64,000 bases of DNA. It comes from Flavobacteriaceae bacterium YJPT1-3. Its GTDB lineage: Bacteria; Bacteroidota; Bacteroidia; Flavobacteriales; Flavobacteriaceae. The position numbers and the translations under genes are program-made. The stretch's first letter is position 1, and every line of letters begins with the position of its first letter. The stretch lies in assembly GCA_029866965.1 (NCBI GenBank), contig CP123444.1, positions 2,645,501 through 2,709,500 of the forward strand. Direction: 5' to 3'. Positions 61,193 to 64,000 of this stretch are shown here, one piece after another. The notes beneath the pieces are model-generated. The model worked only from the letters and a program-made list of their open reading frames with translations, ran no database searches and was not told the DNA's origin.

Positions 61193-62092
61193 ATGCAGTG
61201 GTCCCACGCCCTTACCGACTACAAAAACTACCTGCGTATTGAACGGGGTTTGTCCAACAACACCATCCTCAATTACGCCCTTGACGTCGAAAAACTGATC
61301 GCCTATCTCAAGGGTCATGAAATGGAACTCGCTCCTGAAAAGATAACGACCTCACAACTACAACAGTTTCTGTACGAAACGGCCAAAACCCATACGGCCC
61401 GATCGCGATCCCGGTTGATCTCCGGACTGAAGAGTTTTTTCAATTATCTTGTTTTTGAAGAATATCGGGAAGACAATCCTATGGATCTGATCGAGACGCC
61501 AAAGATTGGTCGTAAGCTCCCCGATCCCTTATCCATCGAAGAGATTGACCGAATGATCCAGGCTATTGATCTGACTCATCCACAAGGCGAACGCAACCGC
61601 GCCATTATCGAATTGCTCTACAGTTGCGGACTGCGGGTATCTGAATTGCTCGATTTGCGGCTTTCTGATCTCTATTTTGAAGAAGGGTTCATCAAGGTCA
61701 CCGGCAAAGGAAACAAAGAACGATTGGTCCCTATTGCCGCTCAAACTCAAAAGGTGATCACTATTTATAAAAACGAGCTACGTATCCATACCCCTGTTCA
61801 AGCGGGGCATCAGGACACCTTATTTCTCAATCGAAGGGGCCAGAAATTGAGCCGGGCAATGATCTTTACCATCGTCAAAGAACTGGCCTCGGCGGCTAAT
61901 ATCAAGAAGAATATCAGTCCGCATACCTTTCGCCACTCCTTCGCCAGTCATCTCTTAAAAAATGGAGCCGATCTGCGCGCTATCCAGTTGATGCTGGGGC
62001 ATGAGAGCATCACTACCACAGAGATCTACATGCATACAGACCGTAGCCAACTGGCCGATACCTTGATGCGCTATCATCCTAGAAATAAGTAA
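61193..62092 (+). CDS. xerD: site-specific tyrosine recombinase, XerC/D
   Basis: The 299-residue recombinase has a SAM-like N-domain (YLRIERGLSNNTILNYALDVEKL) and a catalytic domain. Arg lies in YSCGLRVSELLDL, Lys in VTGKGNKERLVP, the His-Arg pair in SPHTFRHSFASHLLKNGADL, His in MLGHESITTTEIYMH and Tyr in the same segment. These are the residues of a working Xer enzyme, which resolves chromosome dimers at dif. Its position divergent from the aroQ-side genes matches the usual flavobacterial housekeeping arrangement rather than a mobile element. Confidence 0.96.
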   Translation: MQWSHALTDYKNYLRIERGLSNNTILNYALDVEKLIAYLKGHEMELAPEKITTSQLQQFLYETAKTHTARSRSRLISGLKSFFNYLVFEEYREDNPMDLIETPKIGRKLPDPLSIEEIDRMIQAIDLTHPQGERNRAIIELLYSCGLRVSELLDLRLSDLYFEEGFIKVTGKGNKERLVPIAAQTQKVITIYKNELRIHTPVQAGHQDTLFLNRRGQKLSRAMIFTIVKELASAANIKKNISPHTFRHSFASHLLKNGADLRAIQLMLGHESITTTEIYMHTDRSQLADTLMRYHPRNK

Positions 62093-62098
62093 GGGTAC

Positions 62099-62112
62099 GC
62101 TTTCGCGAAAGC
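62099..62112. repeat. dispersed palindrome GCTTTCGCGAAAGC, intergenic copy
   Basis: This exact copy lies seven bases after the xerD stop, before the GH13 gene. Confidence 0.9.
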
Positions 62113-62158
62113 ATAAAAACTGCTATCTTCTATTTTCTAATTTTTAAGGATTGTGCAC

Positions 62159-63859
62159 ATGATGGACCAACTCAACAGACGCTGGTGGAAGGAAGGAATC
62201 GTATATCAAATATATCCCCGAAGCTTTAAGGACACTAATGGTGATGGCGTAGGCGATCTTCGAGGCATCATTCAAAAACTAGATTACATCAAAAGTACCG
62301 GAGTCGACATCATCTGGCTCAATCCAATCTATCAATCCCCCAATGATGATAATGGCTATGACATCAGTGACTATCGCGCCATCATGGATGAATTTGGCAC
62401 CATGGCCGATTTTGAAGAATTACTGGAGGGCATGCATGAACGCGGACTTAAGCTGGTCATGGATCTGGTGGTGAATCACTGCAGCGACGAGCATCAATGG
62501 TTTCAAGAAAGCCGCAAGTCAAGGGATAACCCTTACCGCGATTATTTTCATTGGTGGCCTGCCGAAAAAGGAACCCCGCCCAAACGCTGGAGTTATTTTG
62601 ACGTCGATGGGAACGCCTGGAAGTATGACGCGACCACTGACGCCTATTATCTGCATTATTTCGCTGAAAAACAGCCTGATCTCAAATGGGAGAATCCGGA
62701 AGTGCGCAGGGAGATCTACGACATGATGCATTTCTGGTTTCAGAAAGGGGTAGACGGTTTCCGTATGGATGTGATTCCGTTCATTTCTAAAGACACCTCT
62801 TATCCGGAACTTCCCAAGAACTATGACGGTGACTTCATTACGTTCTATTCTAATGGCCCCAGATTGCACGAGTTTCTGCACGAGATGAATCAAGAGGTAC
62901 TGAGCAAATATGACGTGATGACCGTAGGAGAAGCGCCCGGAGTACATTTGGAAGATGCCCTAAATTTTGTAGATGAAGATCGGGAAGAACTCGATATGTT
63001 TTTTCACTTTGACCTGATGGCCCTGGATCGGGCCGAAGGAGAAGTCTTTATGATGGCTAAAGAGCCCTGGAAACTCTCCAAATTCAAAGAAATACATTCT
63101 AAATGGGATGCCGTTTTTGCAGAGAAAGGCTGGGGGAGTATGTTTTTAAGTAATCACGATTTTCCCAGGTCGGTCAGTCGATGGGGCAATGACAGTCCAG
63201 AATATTGGCGCAACAGTGCTACAATGCTGCACACCTTTTTGCTCACTATGCGAGGAACTCCCTATTTTTATTTTGGAGATGAATTGGGAATGACCAACAT
63301 TCGTTTTGATCGTATTGAGGATTACAAAGACATCAATACGATCAATAAATACCGCTCCATTCAGAAAGAAGGAGGAGATTTAGAGGCGTTTATTGAAAAT
63401 GAGAAAGAGGCTGCCCGTGATAATGCCCGTACGCCCATGCAATGGGATACTAGCGAGCAGGCCGGATTTACCACAGGTACTCCCTGGATCAAGGTGAACC
63501 CCAACTATCAAGAAGGCGTGAACGTAGCCGCTCAAGAAAAGGATAAAAATTCGGTGTTGAACTATTTTCGGAGAATGGTTCAAGTACGTAAAGAAAATCA
63601 GGCTTTGATCTACGGGCAGTATGCATTGCTCCAACCGAATCACGAGCAGGTCTATGCCTACACCCGAACTCTAGGAGAAGATCGCTTTCTTGTGCTGCTC
63701 AGTTTTTCTACAGAAACAGAACGCTTTACCATTCCGCCGGAGGTGAACTACAACCGAAAACAGTTGGTGATCAGCAATGACAAAATTTTAGATGATAAGA
63801 CTTACAAAGAATTTATGCTTCGTCCCTACCAGGCCTGTGTGTATCGATTAAGTAATTAA
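62159..63859 (+). CDS. GH13 alpha-glucosidase / oligo-1,6-glucosidase
   Basis: The 566-residue cytoplasmic GH13 enzyme starts RRWWKEGIVYQIYPRSFKDTNGDGVGDLRG. It has the nucleophile Asp in GFRMDVIPFI, acid Glu in VGEAPG, and the Asp of SNHDFPRSVSR. VVNHCSDEHQWFQES and WKYDATTDAYYLHYFAEKQPDL are typical of the oligo-1,6-glucosidase/alpha-glucosidase group. It likely hydrolyses isomaltose or maltose units and could feed the GlgE-type cluster 6 kb away. ATG 62159 or 62162 is preferred to GTG 62153. Confidence 0.93.
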   Translation: MMDQLNRRWWKEGIVYQIYPRSFKDTNGDGVGDLRGIIQKLDYIKSTGVDIIWLNPIYQSPNDDNGYDISDYRAIMDEFGTMADFEELLEGMHERGLKLVMDLVVNHCSDEHQWFQESRKSRDNPYRDYFHWWPAEKGTPPKRWSYFDVDGNAWKYDATTDAYYLHYFAEKQPDLKWENPEVRREIYDMMHFWFQKGVDGFRMDVIPFISKDTSYPELPKNYDGDFITFYSNGPRLHEFLHEMNQEVLSKYDVMTVGEAPGVHLEDALNFVDEDREELDMFFHFDLMALDRAEGEVFMMAKEPWKLSKFKEIHSKWDAVFAEKGWGSMFLSNHDFPRSVSRWGNDSPEYWRNSATMLHTFLLTMRGTPYFYFGDELGMTNIRFDRIEDYKDINTINKYRSIQKEGGDLEAFIENEKEAARDNARTPMQWDTSEQAGFTTGTPWIKVNPNYQEGVNVAAQEKDKNSVLNYFRRMVQVRKENQALIYGQYALLQPNHEQVYAYTRTLGEDRFLVLLSFSTETERFTIPPEVNYNRKQLVISNDKILDDKTYKEFMLRPYQACVYRLSN

Positions 63860-63927
63860 TAGAATCATAAGGCTCTGAATATCAATCTTTTTAGCTAACT
63901 TCCTAATTCAACTTAAGGGATTGTATT

Positions 63928-64000
63928 ATGGCAGCACTGGAACTGGGCAATGTTGATCGCGGCAACATGCCGACCAATATTCGGGAATTCTTGAATACCT
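63928..64000 (+). CDS. unknown gene, 5' end only
   Basis: An ATG at 63928 after an A/G-rich stretch opens a frame reading MAALELGNVDRGNMPTNI and on to the window edge (24 codons). I do not recognise the family from so few residues. It could be co-transcribed with the GH13 gene (68-base gap, no terminator seen). Confidence 0.5.
   Translation, partial: MAALELGNVDRGNMPTNIREFLNT

Noticed and set aside
61193-62092. Tyrosine recombinase as a sign of an integron or genomic island
   Set aside because: Length, motifs and housekeeping neighbours fit XerD; no attachment repeats, cassettes or tRNA are nearby.

Overview
The window looks like chromosomal DNA of a marine-type Flavobacteriaceae bacterium (Bacteroidota). 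The evidence is as follows. Many genes are preceded by the Bacteroidota -7 box TAnnTTTG, in the best cases with TTG 19-21 bases upstream. There is a TonB-dependent receptor with an N-terminal carboxypeptidase-regulatory-like domain, there are PorT-type outer-membrane barrels, and many lipoproteins carry a short N-terminal lipobox. Several small families (DUF6146- and DUF6787-like) are, to my recollection, typical of flavobacteria. Base composition looks like mid-40s % G+C throughout (by eye, not computed). I saw no insertion sequence, prophage, CRISPR array, tRNA or rRNA.

Layout. 1-8.1 kb: a truncated TonB receptor with a small Cys/His membrane protein, a secreted M19 dipeptidase, an SF2 helicase, an SDR, small membrane proteins and a VanX-like dipeptidase. 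8.1-14.9 kb: an M16 protease with galE, divergent from a MscS channel, then an EEP-family hydrolase and a thioesterase. 15-19.1 kb: a gluconate operon (DUF72 protein, a fused gluconokinase/6-phosphogluconate dehydrogenase, a GntP permease). 19.2-23.1 kb: a LolA-like protein and a large BNR/sortilin-like secreted protein. 23.2-28.2 kb: an aldehyde dehydrogenase, a small unknown gene, and a 1010-residue fusion of a small-molecule kinase, an M23 domain and a class III aminotransferase. 28.2-33.1 kb: ychF, ferredoxin, LuxC-like acyl-CoA reductase, serC and serA. 33.2-36.3 kb: DUF937 and small DUF proteins, and nnr. 36.3-41.2 kb: a thr operon (thrA-thrB-thrC) behind a candidate leader peptide. 41.3-47.9 kb: gcvT, a Rossmann-fold protein, pterin dehydratase, YebC, a KAS III-like enzyme, an MFS exporter and an M48 protease. 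48-56 kb: a glycogen operon of GlgE type (glgE, maltokinase, glgB, GH31 glucosidase). 56.2-62.1 kb: two msrB paralogues, a collagen-like lipoprotein, lpdA, aroQ, two outer-membrane barrels and xerD. 62.1-64 kb: a GH13 glucosidase and the first codons of another gene.

No stretch above 300 bases lacks a gene. The longest gap is 36271-36558 (288 bases), which holds the thr promoter and leader. 4984-5196 (213 bases) holds divergent promoter boxes. Other gaps are under 200 bases and hold promoters, terminators or copies of a dispersed palindrome.

The strongest unexplained signal is a 14-base perfect palindrome, GCTTTCGCGAAAGC, present nine times exactly and several more times with one to three mismatches. 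It lies in intergenic DNA and inside genes, and within genes it is read in all three frames, so the DNA appears to be what is conserved. The strongest candidate pathway is the kinase/M23/phospho-lyase fusion beside an aldehyde dehydrogenase. By analogy with the human kinase/phospho-lyase pairs, it may degrade a phosphorylated amino alcohol or hydroxylated amino acid. The thr leader and the GntK-Gnd fusion are also worth checking.
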